Shown here piece by piece: positions 1-9,304 of a stretch of DNA of 64,000 nt. How positions within the stretch are numbered: the first letter of the stretch is position 1; the number at the start of each line of letters is the position of its first letter. The translations under genes were made by a program, and so were the position numbers. The stretch comes from Chryseobacterium sp. YIM B08800 (GTDB lineage Bacteria; Bacteroidota; Bacteroidia; Flavobacteriales; Weeksellaceae): contig NZ_JAPDKN010000030.1 in NCBI RefSeq assembly GCF_026163565.1, positions 30,168-94,167 of the forward strand, read 5' to 3'. A model generated the notes under the pieces. The model was not told the origin of the DNA and ran no database searches. It saw nothing but the letters and a program-made list of their open reading frames with translations.

Positions 1-408
<408 letters not shown>

Positions 409-409
<1 letters not shown>

Positions 410-488
410 TTTTAAATTTTAAATTATAAATGTTGAATGGCAACATTCAAAAATTAATCTAAAATCTAAAATCTAAAATTTAAAATCT
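409..488. repeat. Inverted 7-bp tandem-unit element between rpoB and rpoC
   Basis: The left arm (409-429) has units ATTTTAA, ATTTTAA, ATTATAA. The right arm (461-488) has AAAATCT, AAAATCT, AAAATTT, AAAATCT. Reverse-complemented, the right arm reads TTTTAGA/TTTTAAA, the same heptamer as the left in inverted orientation. A perfect 7-bp hairpin (TTGAATG, loop GCAA, CATTCAA, 433-450) sits at the centre. The array ends 6 nt before the rpoC ATG. Confidence 0.7.
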
Positions 489-493
489 AACAA

Positions 494-3400
494 ATGTCAA
501 ATAAAAATAAATCAAGTAGATTTAATAAAATAACCATCGGTTTAGCTTCTCCGGAGTCTATTTTACAGGACTCAAGAGGGGAGGTTCTTAAGCCGGAAAC
601 TATTAACTACAGAACGCACAAACCTGAAAGAGACGGTTTGTTCTGTGAAAAGATCTTCGGTCCTATCAAGGATTACGAATGTGCTTGTGGTAAATACAAG
701 AGAATTCGTTACAAGGGGATCGTTTGTGACCGTTGTGGTGTAGAGGTTACGGAGAAAAAAGTACGTAGAGAGAGAATCGGGCATATCAATTTGGTAGTTC
801 CTATTGCTCACATCTGGTATTTCCGTTCTTTACCAAACAAAATCGGTTACCTTTTGGGTATTCCTTCCAAGAAATTGGATATGATTATCTATTACGAAAG
901 ATATGTGGTAATTCAACAAGGTATTGCTAAGAAATTAGACGGTGCCGATTTTGATCACATGGAATTCCTTACAGAAGAAGAATACCTTGATATCATGGAA
1001 ACTCTTCCTGTAGAAAACCAGTATCTTGATGATTCAGATCCAAACAAATTCATCGCTAAAATGGGTGCTGAAGCTGTTGAGGAACTATTAAAAAGAATCG
1101 ATCTTGATGCATTGTCTTTCGACTTAAGACACAAAGCTCACAACGAAGGTTCTAAGCAAAGAAGAACTGAAGCTCTAAAAAGATTGAACGTTGTAGAAGC
1201 ATTGAGAGGTGCTAATACAAGAATGATCAACAGACCAGAGTGGATGATTATGCGTGTGCTTCCTGTAATTCCACCAGAACTAAGACCATTAGTTCCATTG
1301 GATGGAGGACGTTTCGCTACTTCCGATTTGAATGACCTTTACAGAAGAGTTATTATCAGAAACAACCGTTTGAAGAGATTATTGGAGATCAAAGCTCCTG
1401 AAGTAATCTTGAGAAACGAGAAGCGTATGCTTCAGGAATCTGTAGATTCATTATTCGATAATACAAGAAAATCTTCTGCAGTAAAATCTGAATCAAACAG
1501 ACCATTGAAATCACTTTCAGATTCATTGAAAGGTAAGCAAGGTCGTTTCCGTCAGAACTTACTAGGGAAAAGGGTAGATTACTCTGCACGTTCGGTAATT
1601 GTTGTAGGTCCAAACTTACAGCTTCACGAATGTGGTATTCCTAAAGATATGGCTGCGGAACTTTACAAACCATTTATCATTAGAAAACTAATTGAAAGAG
1701 GGATTGTAAAAACAGTAAAATCTGCAAAGAGAATTATTGATAGAAAAGAACCTGTAGTTTATGATATCCTAGAAAACGTGATGAAAGGTCACCCTGTTTT
1801 ATTAAACAGAGCACCTACCCTTCACAGACTGGGTATTCAGGCTTTCCAACCTAAGATGATCGAAGGTAAAGCAATTCAGCTACACCCATTAGTAACAACA
1901 GCATTCAACGCCGATTTCGATGGTGACCAGATGGCGGTACACTTACCGTTAGGACCAGAAGCGATCCTTGAAGCTCAGTTATTGATGTTAGGTTCTCAAA
2001 ACATCTTGAACCCAGCAAACGGTTCTCCAATTACAGTACCTTCTCAGGACATGGTTCTTGGCCTATATTTCATGACCAAAGAATTAAGCTCTACTGAGAC
2101 AATGAAAGTAAAAGGTGAAGGTCTTGCATTCTATTCTCCTGAAGAAGCTGAAATTGCTTATGCAGAAGGCAGAGTTTCTTTAAATGCTAAAGTAAAATGC
2201 AGATTACCAATAAAGCAAGACGGAGAAATCGTTACAAAGTTGATCGAAACGTCTGTTGGTAGAATTTTATTCAACCAAATTGTTCCAAAACAGGTAGGAT
2301 ATATTAATGAACTTTTAACGAAGAAATCATTAAGAAACGTTATCGGTAAAATTCTTGCTGATACAGATTTCCCTACAACTGTGAAGTTCTTGGATGCAAT
2401 GAAAGACTTAGGTTACTCAAATGCATTCAAAGGAGGTCTTTCTTTCTCATTAGGTGACATCGTAGTTCCTGTTGAGAAAAAACAGATGATTGCTACTTCT
2501 ATTGAAACGGTAGACGAAATTAGAGCTAACTATAACATGGGTCTAATTACCGATACAGAACGTTATAACCAGGTAATCGACGTTTGGACAAACACAAACG
2601 CTGGATTAACTGAAATGATCATGAGCAGAATGAAAACTGACCAAGGTGGTTTCAACTCTGTATACATGATGCTTGATTCTGGAGCGAGGGGTTCTAAAGA
2701 ACAGATCCGTCAGTTATCTGGGATGAGAGGTTTGATGGCAAAACCGCAAAAAGCTGGTTCTACCGGTGCGGAAATTATCGAAAACCCGATCCTTGCCAAC
2801 TTTAAAGAAGGTCTTTCGATTCTAGAATACTTTATCTCAACCCACGGTGCTCGTAAAGGTCTTGCGGATACCGCTCTTAAGACTGCCGATGCAGGTTACT
2901 TAACGAGAAGATTGGTAGACGTTGCACAAGACGTTATCGTTACAGAAGACGACTGTGGAACTTTAAGAGGTACAGAAGTTACTGCACTTAAGAAAAATGA
3001 CGAGATCGTTGAAAAGATTTCAGAAAGAATCTTAGGTAGAGTTTCTTTACATAATATTTACGACCCTGAAACAGATGAGTTAATCGCTCAGGCAGATCAG
3101 ATCATTAATGAATCTTTAGCTAAAAAAATCGAGGAACTTGGTATTGAAGCTGTTGAGGTTCGTTCACCACTGACTTGTGAAACTAAAAAAGGTATCTGTG
3201 CTAAATGTTACGGTAGAAACTTGGCAACAGGTAAGATGATTCACATGGGTGAAGCTGTAGGTGTTATTGCTGCACAATCAATTGGGGAACCGGGAACTCA
3301 GCTTACGTTGAGAACTTTCCACCAAGGGGGTGTATCTACAAATGTATCAGAAAACCCTTCAATCGTTGCAAGAAGAGACGGTATCGTAGAATTGGATGAG

Positions 3401-4759
3401 GTAAGAACAATTACTTCAGAAGACGAAAACGGTAATACTGCAGAAGTAGTAGTGTCTCGTACAACAGAATTTAGATTGGTTGCTGATAACGAATCTAGAA
3501 CTCCATTAATGGTAGCAAACGTACCTTACGGTGCTATATTATCTGTAAAACCAGGTGATAAAGTAAGCAAAGGAGATTTGATCTGTAAATGGGATGCGTA
3601 CAACGCAGTAATCATTGCAGAAACTGCTGGTAAAGTAGAATATGAAGATATTATCCAAGGTATTTCATTCCAGTTGGAAATTGACGAAGCTACAGGATTT
3701 GAAGAAAAAGTAATCTCTGAATCTAGAAATAAGAAAGCAGTACCTACATTAAAAGTAGTAGATTCTAAAGGTGTTGAACAAAAAGGTTACAACTTACCGG
3801 TAGGAGCCCACTTAATGGTAAACGATGGTGAAAAAATTAAGGCTGGTAAAATCTTAATTAAGATCCCAAGAAAAGCTGCTAAGACAGGAGATATCACCGG
3901 AGGTCTTCCGAGAGTTACCGAATTATTCGAAGCAAGAAACCCTTCAAACCCAGCGGTTGTTACAGAAATCGACGGGGTAGTTTCTTACGGAAAAATCAAG
4001 AGAGGTAACCGAGAATTGATCGTTGAAGCTAAAACTGGGGAAAGAAAAATTTATTTAGTTAAATTATCAAACCAGATTCTGGTACAGGAGAATGACTTCG
4101 TGAGAGCTGGTTCGCCACTTTCTGACGGTTCAGTTACTCCAGACGATATCTTGAAGATCAAAGGACCAACTGCGGTTCAGGAATATTTAGTAAATGAAAT
4201 TCAGGAAGTTTACCGTCTACAAGGGGTGAAAATCGACGACAAGCACTTTGAAATTATCGTAAGACAGATGATGACAAAAGTATCTATCGTTGATGGAGGT
4301 GATACTCAGTTCCTTGAAGCTGCTTTAGAGCATAAATTTGATTTCTTAGAAGAAAACAACAGAGTATTCGGTCTTAAAGTAGTTACTGAAGCCGGAGATT
4401 CTAAAGTATTCAGACCAGGACAAATGATTACTGCAAGAGAACTAAGAGACGAAAACTCTAAGTTGAAGCGTGAAGATCAGGCTTTAGTTGAAGTAAGAGA
4501 AGCTTTACCTGCTACTGCAACGCCAGTATTGCAAGGTATTACAAGAGCCGCTCTACAAACTAAGTCGTTCATGTCTGCAGCATCATTCCAGGAAACAACT
4601 AAAGTTCTAAACGAAGCAGCAGTTGCTGGTAAAGTAGACAGCTTGAATGGTCTTAAAGAAAATGTAATTGTAGGACACAGAATCCCTGCAGGTACAGGTC
4701 TTAAAGAGTATCAAAATGTAATTGTTGGTTCTAAGAAAGAGTTCGAAGACTTAAACTAA
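494..4759 (+). CDS. rpoC: DNA-directed RNA polymerase subunit beta'
   Basis: Catalytic largest subunit of RNA polymerase, 1421 aa, the normal length for Bacteroidota. The N-terminal zinc site is visible (C63, C65, C78, C81). The active-site Mg motif NADFDGD is at residues 472-478 with D474, D476 and D478. The second zinc cluster is visible near residues 895-915 ([15 protein letters not shown]). The bridge helix/trigger loop region and the [19 protein letters not shown] segment are intact. It starts at an ATG right after the heptamer element and is presumably co-transcribed with rpoB. I see no unusual insertion or truncation. Confidence 0.99.
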   Translation: MSNKNKSSRFNKITIGLASPESILQDSRGEVLKPETINYRTHKPERDGLFCEKIFGPIKDYECACGKYKRIRYKGIVCDRCGVEVTEKKVRRERIGHINLVVPIAHIWYFRSLPNKIGYLLGIPSKKLDMIIYYERYVVIQQGIAKKLDGADFDHMEFLTEEEYLDIMETLPVENQYLDDSDPNKFIAKMGAEAVEELLKRIDLDALSFDLRHKAHNEGSKQRRTEALKRLNVVEALRGANTRMINRPEWMIMRVLPVIPPELRPLVPLDGGRFATSDLNDLYRRVIIRNNRLKRLLEIKAPEVILRNEKRMLQESVDSLFDNTRKSSAVKSESNRPLKSLSDSLKGKQGRFRQNLLGKRVDYSARSVIVVGPNLQLHECGIPKDMAAELYKPFIIRKLIERGIVKTVKSAKRIIDRKEPVVYDILENVMKGHPVLLNRAPTLHRLGIQAFQPKMIEGKAIQLHPLVTTAFNADFDGDQMAVHLPLGPEAILEAQLLMLGSQNILNPANGSPITVPSQDMVLGLYFMTKELSSTETMKVKGEGLAFYSPEEAEIAYAEGRVSLNAKVKCRLPIKQDGEIVTKLIETSVGRILFNQIVPKQVGYINELLTKKSLRNVIGKILADTDFPTTVKFLDAMKDLGYSNAFKGGLSFSLGDIVVPVEKKQMIATSIETVDEIRANYNMGLITDTERYNQVIDVWTNTNAGLTEMIMSRMKTDQGGFNSVYMMLDSGARGSKEQIRQLSGMRGLMAKPQKAGSTGAEIIENPILANFKEGLSILEYFISTHGARKGLADTALKTADAGYLTRRLVDVAQDVIVTEDDCGTLRGTEVTALKKNDEIVEKISERILGRVSLHNIYDPETDELIAQADQIINESLAKKIEELGIEAVEVRSPLTCETKKGICAKCYGRNLATGKMIHMGEAVGVIAAQSIGEPGTQLTLRTFHQGGVSTNVSENPSIVARRDGIVELDEVRTITSEDENGNTAEVVVSRTTEFRLVADNESRTPLMVANVPYGAILSVKPGDKVSKGDLICKWDAYNAVIIAETAGKVEYEDIIQGISFQLEIDEATGFEEKVISESRNKKAVPTLKVVDSKGVEQKGYNLPVGAHLMVNDGEKIKAGKILIKIPRKAAKTGDITGGLPRVTELFEARNPSNPAVVTEIDGVVSYGKIKRGNRELIVEAKTGERKIYLVKLSNQILVQENDFVRAGSPLSDGSVTPDDILKIKGPTAVQEYLVNEIQEVYRLQGVKIDDKHFEIIVRQMMTKVSIVDGGDTQFLEAALEHKFDFLEENNRVFGLKVVTEAGDSKVFRPGQMITARELRDENSKLKREDQALVEVREALPATATPVLQGITRAALQTKSFMSAASFQETTKVLNEAAVAGKVDSLNGLKENVIVGHRIPAGTGLKEYQNVIVGSKKEFEDLN

Positions 4760-4762
4760 ATA

Positions 4763-4813
4763 CGAGTTTCGTGTTTCGGGGTACAGATTTAGTATCCCGA
4801 ATCACGCATCTCG
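4763..4813. repeat. Inverted 7-bp tandem-unit element after rpoC
   Basis: Left arm 4763-4783 is three heptamers CGAGTTT, CGTGTTT, CGGGGTA. The right arm (4793-4813), reverse-complemented, is CGAGATG, CGTGATT, CGGGATA. The arms match at 17 of 21 positions around a 9-nt loop, so a strong hairpin is possible. No T-run follows, so it is not a classical terminator. Confidence 0.7.
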
Positions 4814-4899
4814 ATGTAAAATAAATAAAAAATAATGTTCAGGCTTCAAAGTTTTTTTTATTTTTGAAACTTGAACTTTTAAAAAAATTAAACAAAAAA

Positions 4900-5208
4900 A
4901 TGGACAATCAAAATCAAAACAACGATCCAAACAACATCAACATCCAACTTAACGAGATGGTAGCTTCAGGAGTTTACTGTAACCTTGCTTTAGTAAACCA
5001 CTCTCCATCTGAGTTTGTAGTAGATTTCATCCAACTTATGCCGGGTGTACAACAAGCTAACGTGAGATCAAGAGTAATCTTGGCTCCACTTCACGCTAAG
5101 AGAGTTTTAGCTGCACTTCAGCAAAACATCACAAACTACGAGCAACAATTCGGAGAAATCAAAGAAGTTGAGCCTTTCGTATTAGGAGGAAACAACGTTA
5201 ACGCTTAA
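4900..5208 (+). CDS. DUF3467 domain protein
   Basis: A 102-aa protein beginning MDNQNQNNDPNNINIQL at the ATG at 4900; an upstream in-frame TTG would add an implausible Lys-rich tail. The sequence (QLNEMVASGVYCNLALVNHS, DFIQLMPGVQQANVRSRVILAPLHAKRVLAALQQNI) fits the small DUF3467 family commonly placed right behind rpoC in Flavobacteriia. No catalytic motif is visible and the function is not established. The position suggests co-expression with RNA polymerase, ending at the terminator at 5231. Confidence 0.85.
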   Translation: MDNQNQNNDPNNINIQLNEMVASGVYCNLALVNHSPSEFVVDFIQLMPGVQQANVRSRVILAPLHAKRVLAALQQNITNYEQQFGEIKEVEPFVLGGNNVNA

Positions 5209-5230
5209 GATTTATCTTAAATATATAAGA

Positions 5231-5260
5231 ATGCTTCAACGAAAGTTGGAGCATTTTTTA
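5231..5260 (+). terminator. Rho-independent terminator of the rpoBC-DUF3467 unit
   Basis: Stem ATGCTTCAAC / GTTGGAGCAT (one G-T pair) closed by a GAAA tetraloop and followed by T6-ATTTTT. Confidence 0.9.
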
Positions 5261-5323
5261 TTTTTACAATACATTATTCAATAAACTAAATAAATTAATG
5301 TATAATTCTTAATGATTTTAAAT

Positions 5324-5331
5324 TATATTTG
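5324..5331 (+). promoter_or_regulatory. Bacteroidota -7 box upstream of the Crp/Fnr gene
   Basis: TATATTTG matches TAnnTTTG exactly and ends 19 nt before the ATG at 5351. A convincing -33 TTTG is not seen. An AT-rich inverted repeat (TACATTA at 5270-5276, TAATGTA at 5296-5302) lies upstream. Confidence 0.5.
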
Positions 5332-5350
5332 TTAGGCAAAGTTGAAAAAT

Positions 5351-6001
5351 ATGAACGTTGAACAGTTTACCTTAGAAAAATTCGGGTTTTTAGGAAAAGA
5401 TTTTTTAGAAGAAATTCAAAAGCATGCTTCTCTGGTTAATATAAAAAGCAAAACCGAGATTCTTGCAGAAGGAAATAAAATAAAAAATATTCCTTTCGTA
5501 ATAAACGGAAGTTTAAAGGTATATGCTTTAAATGACGGAAGAGAACTCATTTATAACTATATAAGATCTGGGGAAACTTGCTTAATGAGTTTTTCTACAA
5601 TTTTTAATGACTTTGTAAGCAGAGTGTATGTTGTTTCGGAAGAAGATACAGAAGCACTCATAATACCGGCGAATGTTTTACTCGACTGGCTGATTAAATA
5701 TCCCCAAATTAATAAGCTTTTTTACTACGAATTTGATCTTCGTTTTACAGATATTATGAATATGGTAAACGATGCCGTTTTTCATAAACTAGATAAAAGG
5801 GTTCTAAATTATATCAGACAACAGATTGCTATTACCAGACACAATCCTATTAAGCTTACTCATAAAGAAATTGCCAATAATTTAGGAACTTCAAGAGAGG
5901 TAATTAGCAGAGTTTTAAAAAAAGTGGAAAACGAAGGCGAAATTATTCAAACTAAAGAAGGGATAAAAATACCTGTAAATGAAAATGTTAGACTAATCTA
6001 A
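5351..6001 (+). CDS. Crp/Fnr family transcriptional regulator
   Basis: A 216-aa protein with an N-terminal cyclic-nucleotide-binding-like beta-roll (about 5-115), a dimerisation helix (about 130-160) and a C-terminal winged helix with the HTH at about 169-192 (KLTHKEIANNLGTSREVISRVL). It lacks the N-terminal cysteine cluster of oxygen-sensing FNR; only C77 (GETCLMS) lies in the sensor domain, so the ligand is unknown. I chose ATG 5351 over a TTG 9 nt upstream. It lies 118 bp ahead of an envelope operon with a perfect GGTGA-N6-TCACC palindrome at its promoter, making it the obvious candidate activator. Confidence 0.9.
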   Translation: MNVEQFTLEKFGFLGKDFLEEIQKHASLVNIKSKTEILAEGNKIKNIPFVINGSLKVYALNDGRELIYNYIRSGETCLMSFSTIFNDFVSRVYVVSEEDTEALIIPANVLLDWLIKYPQINKLFYYEFDLRFTDIMNMVNDAVFHKLDKRVLNYIRQQIAITRHNPIKLTHKEIANNLGTSREVISRVLKKVENEGEIIQTKEGIKIPVNENVRLI

Positions 6002-6053
6002 TGAATTATATTTAATATTTTTAACTTCTCCGATTGATAAAAACAATTCACTC

Positions 6054-6069
6054 GGTGACTTTTATCACC
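6054..6069. promoter_or_regulatory. Perfect Crp/Fnr-type operator
   Basis: GGTGA-CTTTTA-TCACC is a perfect inverted repeat with the TGA-N6-TCA core of Crp/Fnr-superfamily sites. Its centre (6061.5) is about 45 nt before the start predicted from the -7 box at 6092, close to the class II activator position. Confidence 0.75.
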
Positions 6070-6091
6070 TGTTTTTAGAATTATAAGTGTA

Positions 6092-6099
6092 TAAGTTTG
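6092..6099 (+). promoter_or_regulatory. -7 promoter element of the DUF5777-cytochrome-YceI operon
   Basis: TAAGTTTG matches TAnnTTTG and lies 20 nt before the ATG at 6120. No good -33 TTTG is visible, as expected for an activator-dependent promoter. Confidence 0.6.
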
Positions 6100-6119
6100 T
6101 CATACAATAATAAACAATT

Positions 6120-6971
6120 ATGCGTATGACAAAAACTCTCCTTTTTTTGTCAATATTTGCTTCAGGTTTTGCTTTTGCTCAGGAAGACCTTTTGAAAGAT
6201 ATTGACACCATTCAAACAAAAAACACAGAAAATTCTCCACCAGCTTTCAAAGCACTTCAAATTGTTACAGGTCAGTCTACAAAACTTTCCGCAAAAAACG
6301 AATGGTATATTGTAGTTGCACATCGTTTTGGAGATGTAAGCAAAGGATTCAAAGATTTCTTCGGATTAGATGATGCCTCTACAAAATTGGGTGTTATTTA
6401 TGGCGTTACAGATGGTCTTTCATTAAGTCTTTCGCGAGAAACTAATCTTAAAACTTTTGAAGGCGCTGCGAAATATAAATTAATTAAGCAAAGTGAAAAT
6501 TTTCCGGTTGATATTGTTGGCTACAATGTATTGGCGGTAAATACTGATCTTAGCAAAGACAATTACCCGCATCTGAAGTTCGGAGACAGACTTTCTTATC
6601 TCACTCAGGCATTAATATCGAGAAGGTTTAATGAAAATTTTTCTTTACAGTTAACACCTTCTTATGTTCACAAAAACCTTTATGAACCGATGATTGAAGA
6701 CAAAAATCAGTTCTTGACAGGTTTAGGCGGTCGTTATAAAGTTTCGAAAAGAATATCGATCAACGCCGAGTATTTTGTGAATTTTGATAATCACAGTTTT
6801 TATAAAAACCCACTCTCTTTGGGGATGGATATAGAAACTGGGGGACATGTGTTCCAGCTTTTATTTACCAATTCCCAGCTGAATTCCGATATCGGTTACC
6901 TTACTAATGCGTCGGGAAAATGGGAGAAAGGGCAGATTTTCTTTGGATTTAATCTTTATAGAGTTTTTTAG
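6120..6971 (+). CDS. DUF5777-type outer-membrane beta-barrel protein
   Basis: A 283-aa protein with a signal peptide (MRMTKTLLFLSIFASGFAFAQ, cleavage near 20-21), a short acidic linker, then amphipathic beta strands ending in an aromatic C-terminus (FFGFNLYRVF) typical of outer-membrane barrels. It resembles the DUF5777 family in Bacteroidota. First gene of a tight operon: the cytochrome gene starts 2 nt after its stop. The neighbours suggest that it anchors or serves a periplasmic haem/redox module; transport substrate unknown. Confidence 0.75.
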   Translation: MRMTKTLLFLSIFASGFAFAQEDLLKDIDTIQTKNTENSPPAFKALQIVTGQSTKLSAKNEWYIVVAHRFGDVSKGFKDFFGLDDASTKLGVIYGVTDGLSLSLSRETNLKTFEGAAKYKLIKQSENFPVDIVGYNVLAVNTDLSKDNYPHLKFGDRLSYLTQALISRRFNENFSLQLTPSYVHKNLYEPMIEDKNQFLTGLGGRYKVSKRISINAEYFVNFDNHSFYKNPLSLGMDIETGGHVFQLLFTNSQLNSDIGYLTNASGKWEKGQIFFGFNLYRVF

Positions 6972-6973
6972 GT

Positions 6974-7324
6974 ATGAAAAAAATGATGTGTATTATCTCA
7001 CTGGCATTGGTATCTATTGCCTGTGAAAGCAGAACCTACGAAGAGATTTCAGACAAAACTCAGGTTGTAGAGTTAGTAACCTACAACAAAGATGTAAAAC
7101 CGATTATTGATGCCAATTGTATCGTTTGTCATTCACCCGGAAATCCGGCTGCATTTCAACCTTGGACAAGCTACAATCAGGTGAAAAATAATATTGACAA
7201 AATTATCGACAGAATTAACAGACCAATCGGAGATCCTCAAAAAATGCCTCAAGGCGGTAGTTTATCACCATCACAAATCTCTATCATCACCAAATGGAAA
7301 ACCGATGGATTGATTGAAAACTAA
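6974..7324 (+). CDS. c-type cytochrome-like lipoprotein
   Basis: A 116-aa lipoprotein with lipobox Cys17 (LALVSIAC). It has one haem-binding CxxCH (C49-C52-H53, in NCIVCHSPGNPA) and a candidate distal ligand Met91 in KMPQGGSLS, giving the usual mono-haem class I cytochrome layout. The C-terminal helix (SPSQISIITKWKTDGLIEN) fits too. It sits 2 nt after the barrel gene and 10 nt before the YceI gene, so it is translated as part of the same operon. Its likely role is periplasmic electron transfer; its partner is inferred only from context. Confidence 0.85.
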   Translation: MKKMMCIISLALVSIACESRTYEEISDKTQVVELVTYNKDVKPIIDANCIVCHSPGNPAAFQPWTSYNQVKNNIDKIIDRINRPIGDPQKMPQGGSLSPSQISIITKWKTDGLIEN

Positions 7325-7334
7325 AAAAAATAAT

Positions 7335-7880
7335 ATGAAAAATTTAATACTAATAATTGTCACGTTAAGCTTTGCAAATCTTATTTCGGCTCAGAAATAT
7401 TCAACTAAAACAGGGAAAGTAACATTCGAAGCATCAGTACCTTTATTTGAAGACGTTTTTGCACAGGATGATAACAATATTGCTGTTATTAATGCAGACA
7501 ATGGAGACTTTGCGTCTGTTTCATCAGTAAAGAATTTCCATTTTAAAGTGAAATTGATGGAAGAGCATTTTAATGAAAGCTATGCTGAATCTGCAAAATA
7601 TCCGAAGACAACTTTTAAGGGCAAGATTGTCAATTTTGATAAAACAAAATTAACGACATCACCACAGAAATATACCATTCAAGGCACATTGAATTTCCAT
7701 GGTGTGGATAGACCGGTAACTTCTAGTGCTGCAATTTATTCTAAAGATGGTAATATTTATATACAGGGAACCTTTGTTGCGAAATCTGCCGATTTTAAGG
7801 TAACTATTCCAAAGATGGTTACAAAAAAAGTTGCTGAAAATGTAAATGTTGAGTATAACTATGTAATGCTGAAACAATGA
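7335..7880 (+). CDS. YceI family periplasmic protein
   Basis: 181 aa from the ATG at 7335; an in-frame TTG 21 nt upstream would spoil the signal peptide. Signal peptide MKNLILIIVTLSFANLISAQ, then the lipocalin-like YceI barrel: TKTGKVTFEASVPLFEDVFA, the NFHFKVKLMEEHF segment, YPKTTFKGKIV, and KYTIQGTLNFHGVDRPV. YceI proteins bind isoprenoid or lipid ligands and are often linked to cytochrome b561-type electron carriers. The stop overlaps the next start (ATGA), implying translational coupling to the ankyrin gene. Confidence 0.88.
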   Translation: MKNLILIIVTLSFANLISAQKYSTKTGKVTFEASVPLFEDVFAQDDNNIAVINADNGDFASVSSVKNFHFKVKLMEEHFNESYAESAKYPKTTFKGKIVNFDKTKLTTSPQKYTIQGTLNFHGVDRPVTSSAAIYSKDGNIYIQGTFVAKSADFKVTIPKMVTKKVAENVNVEYNYVMLKQ

Positions 7881-8404
7881 AAAAAATATTTTTTATCCTA
7901 AGTTTCATTCTGAGTTTTACTCTGATATCTGCTCAGGAAAAAGCAAAATCTATTTTTGATATTGCCAGAACCGGAACTGTAGATGAAGTAAAAGAACTGA
8001 TGAAACAGAATCCCGATATAATCAATCAAACCAACGAAAATGGTTTTTCACCATTGATTTTGGCTTGCTACAGAGGGAATGTAGAAGTGGCAAATTTTCT
8101 GATTGACAATGTGAAAGATGTTAATTATAAAAGCCAGGAAGGAACTGCTCTTGCAGGGCTTTCGGTGAAATACAACAAAGATTTGGTAGAACATTTATTA
8201 AAGAAAAATGCCAACCCGAATATTGCAGATTCTTCAGGATCTACACCTTTATTTTGGGCGGTAAAATTCGGTAATAAAGAATTGGTAGAATTGCTGCTGA
8301 AGCACAAAGCCGATAAATCATTAAAAGATTCTCAGGGAATGACTCCTTTTGAATATGCTTTACAGACAAACAACAACGAACTCATTAACTTATTAAAAAA
8401 CTAA
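7877..8404 (+). CDS. Exported ankyrin-repeat protein
   Basis: 175 aa: a signal peptide (MKKIFFILSFILSFTLISAQ) followed by four to five ankyrin repeats from about residue 25, for example NENGFSPLILACYRGNVEVANFLI and SGSTPLFWAVKFGNKELVELLLKHKA. Ankyrin repeats bind proteins; periplasmic ankyrins in other bacteria are known beside catalase or peroxide-defence genes, but no catalase is here. Overlaps the YceI gene by 4 nt and ends 1 nt before the next start. Its partner inside the operon is unknown. Confidence 0.85.
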   Translation: MKKIFFILSFILSFTLISAQEKAKSIFDIARTGTVDEVKELMKQNPDIINQTNENGFSPLILACYRGNVEVANFLIDNVKDVNYKSQEGTALAGLSVKYNKDLVEHLLKKNANPNIADSSGSTPLFWAVKFGNKELVELLLKHKADKSLKDSQGMTPFEYALQTNNNELINLLKN

Positions 8405-8405
8405 A

Positions 8406-9179
8406 ATGAAAAAAATTTTACTAACATTTAGCATTGCGCTTGCCAATTTAGCTTGGGCACAGTTTACGACAGGTACGGTTACTCTTTCCACAGGAATGAC
8501 TGTAAAATTAGATACATCTCCCACTTTAGCAACTTTAACACTTACAGGTCCCGATACTTCTTTTCTGGGAATCGGATTTGGAGGTACCGGAACAAGTGGC
8601 GGAATGGTAAATGGAGTAGACGGATTTATCTATAATGTAGATTCAACAACAAATACAAATTTAGATTATACTTTTGCAGGATTAGGAAATACACCAAATC
8701 CGGATGCAGTACAAGATTGGGCAATAACTTCCAATACTGTTGCTTCAGGAACCAGAACAATTGTGGCAACACGTTCTCTTTCCGGCGGAACAGGAGATAC
8801 AGCCTTTACCAACGCTGCAGGAAATATGAATATCTTTTTTGCGAAAGGTCCTTCTACAACTCTGGCTTATCACGGTTCAGGAACGGCAAACAGAGGTTAT
8901 GCAATATTAACAAAAACAGGAACTTTAGGAGTTACCGATACTTTGGCTGAAAATAAAAAAGTTCGTCTCTATCCTAATCCTGCGAATGAAACTGTATCTT
9001 TCAAAAACGCTGATAAAATACAATCGGTTGATATCTATGAATCTACTGGCAGAAAAGTAAAAACAGTAAAATTAGATGGAGAAAACATTAGTATTTCTGA
9101 TTTAAAATCGGGTAATTATTATCTTGAAATAAGTTTAAAAGATGGTTCTATATCTTATCAAAAGCTAATTAAAGAATAA
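8406..9179 (+). CDS. DOMON-like haem-binding protein with T9SS sorting domain
   Basis: 257 aa: signal peptide (to about residue 18), a DOMON-like beta sandwich (about 20-172), then a T9SS type A C-terminal domain (VRLYPNPANETVSF onwards). The DOMON signature is LGIGFGGTGTSGGMVNGVDGF followed by WAITSN, RTIVATRSL and ending TTLAYHG. Met67 and His156 sit where the haem b ligands lie in cellobiose-dehydrogenase-type DOMON domains. The protein is probably exported to the cell surface by the T9SS. Last gene of the operon, followed by a terminator. The DOMON call is mine from motif shape and should be tested by structure prediction. Confidence 0.7.
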   Translation: MKKILLTFSIALANLAWAQFTTGTVTLSTGMTVKLDTSPTLATLTLTGPDTSFLGIGFGGTGTSGGMVNGVDGFIYNVDSTTNTNLDYTFAGLGNTPNPDAVQDWAITSNTVASGTRTIVATRSLSGGTGDTAFTNAAGNMNIFFAKGPSTTLAYHGSGTANRGYAILTKTGTLGVTDTLAENKKVRLYPNPANETVSFKNADKIQSVDIYESTGRKVKTVKLDGENISISDLKSGNYYLEISLKDGSISYQKLIKE

Positions 9180-9185
9180 ATTGAG

Positions 9186-9210
9186 GCCACCGAAAGGTGG
9201 CTTTGTTATT
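9186..9210 (+). terminator. Terminator of the redox operon
   Basis: GCCACC-GAAA-GGTGGC hairpin followed by TTTGTTATTT. Confidence 0.8.
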
Positions 9211-9260
9211 TGTAAAAGTTCCAAAATATCCATTTAATATTTTTTTAACTTCCGAAACTT

Positions 9261-9289
9261 TTTTGTGAAATCTACTGAGGTTACCTTTG
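9261..9289 (+). promoter_or_regulatory. Promoter of the phosphodiesterase gene
   Basis: TTTTG (9261-9265), 16 nt, TACCTTTG (9282-9289) match the Bacteroidota consensus. The ATG at 9305 would leave a leader of only about 9 nt. Confidence 0.65.
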
Positions 9290-9304
9290 CAAAAAAATAA
9301 TAGA

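Noticed and set aside
5324..5350. FNR-type oxygen sensing by the Crp/Fnr protein
   Set aside because: The iron-sulfur cysteine cluster is absent, so no oxygen-sensor claim is made.
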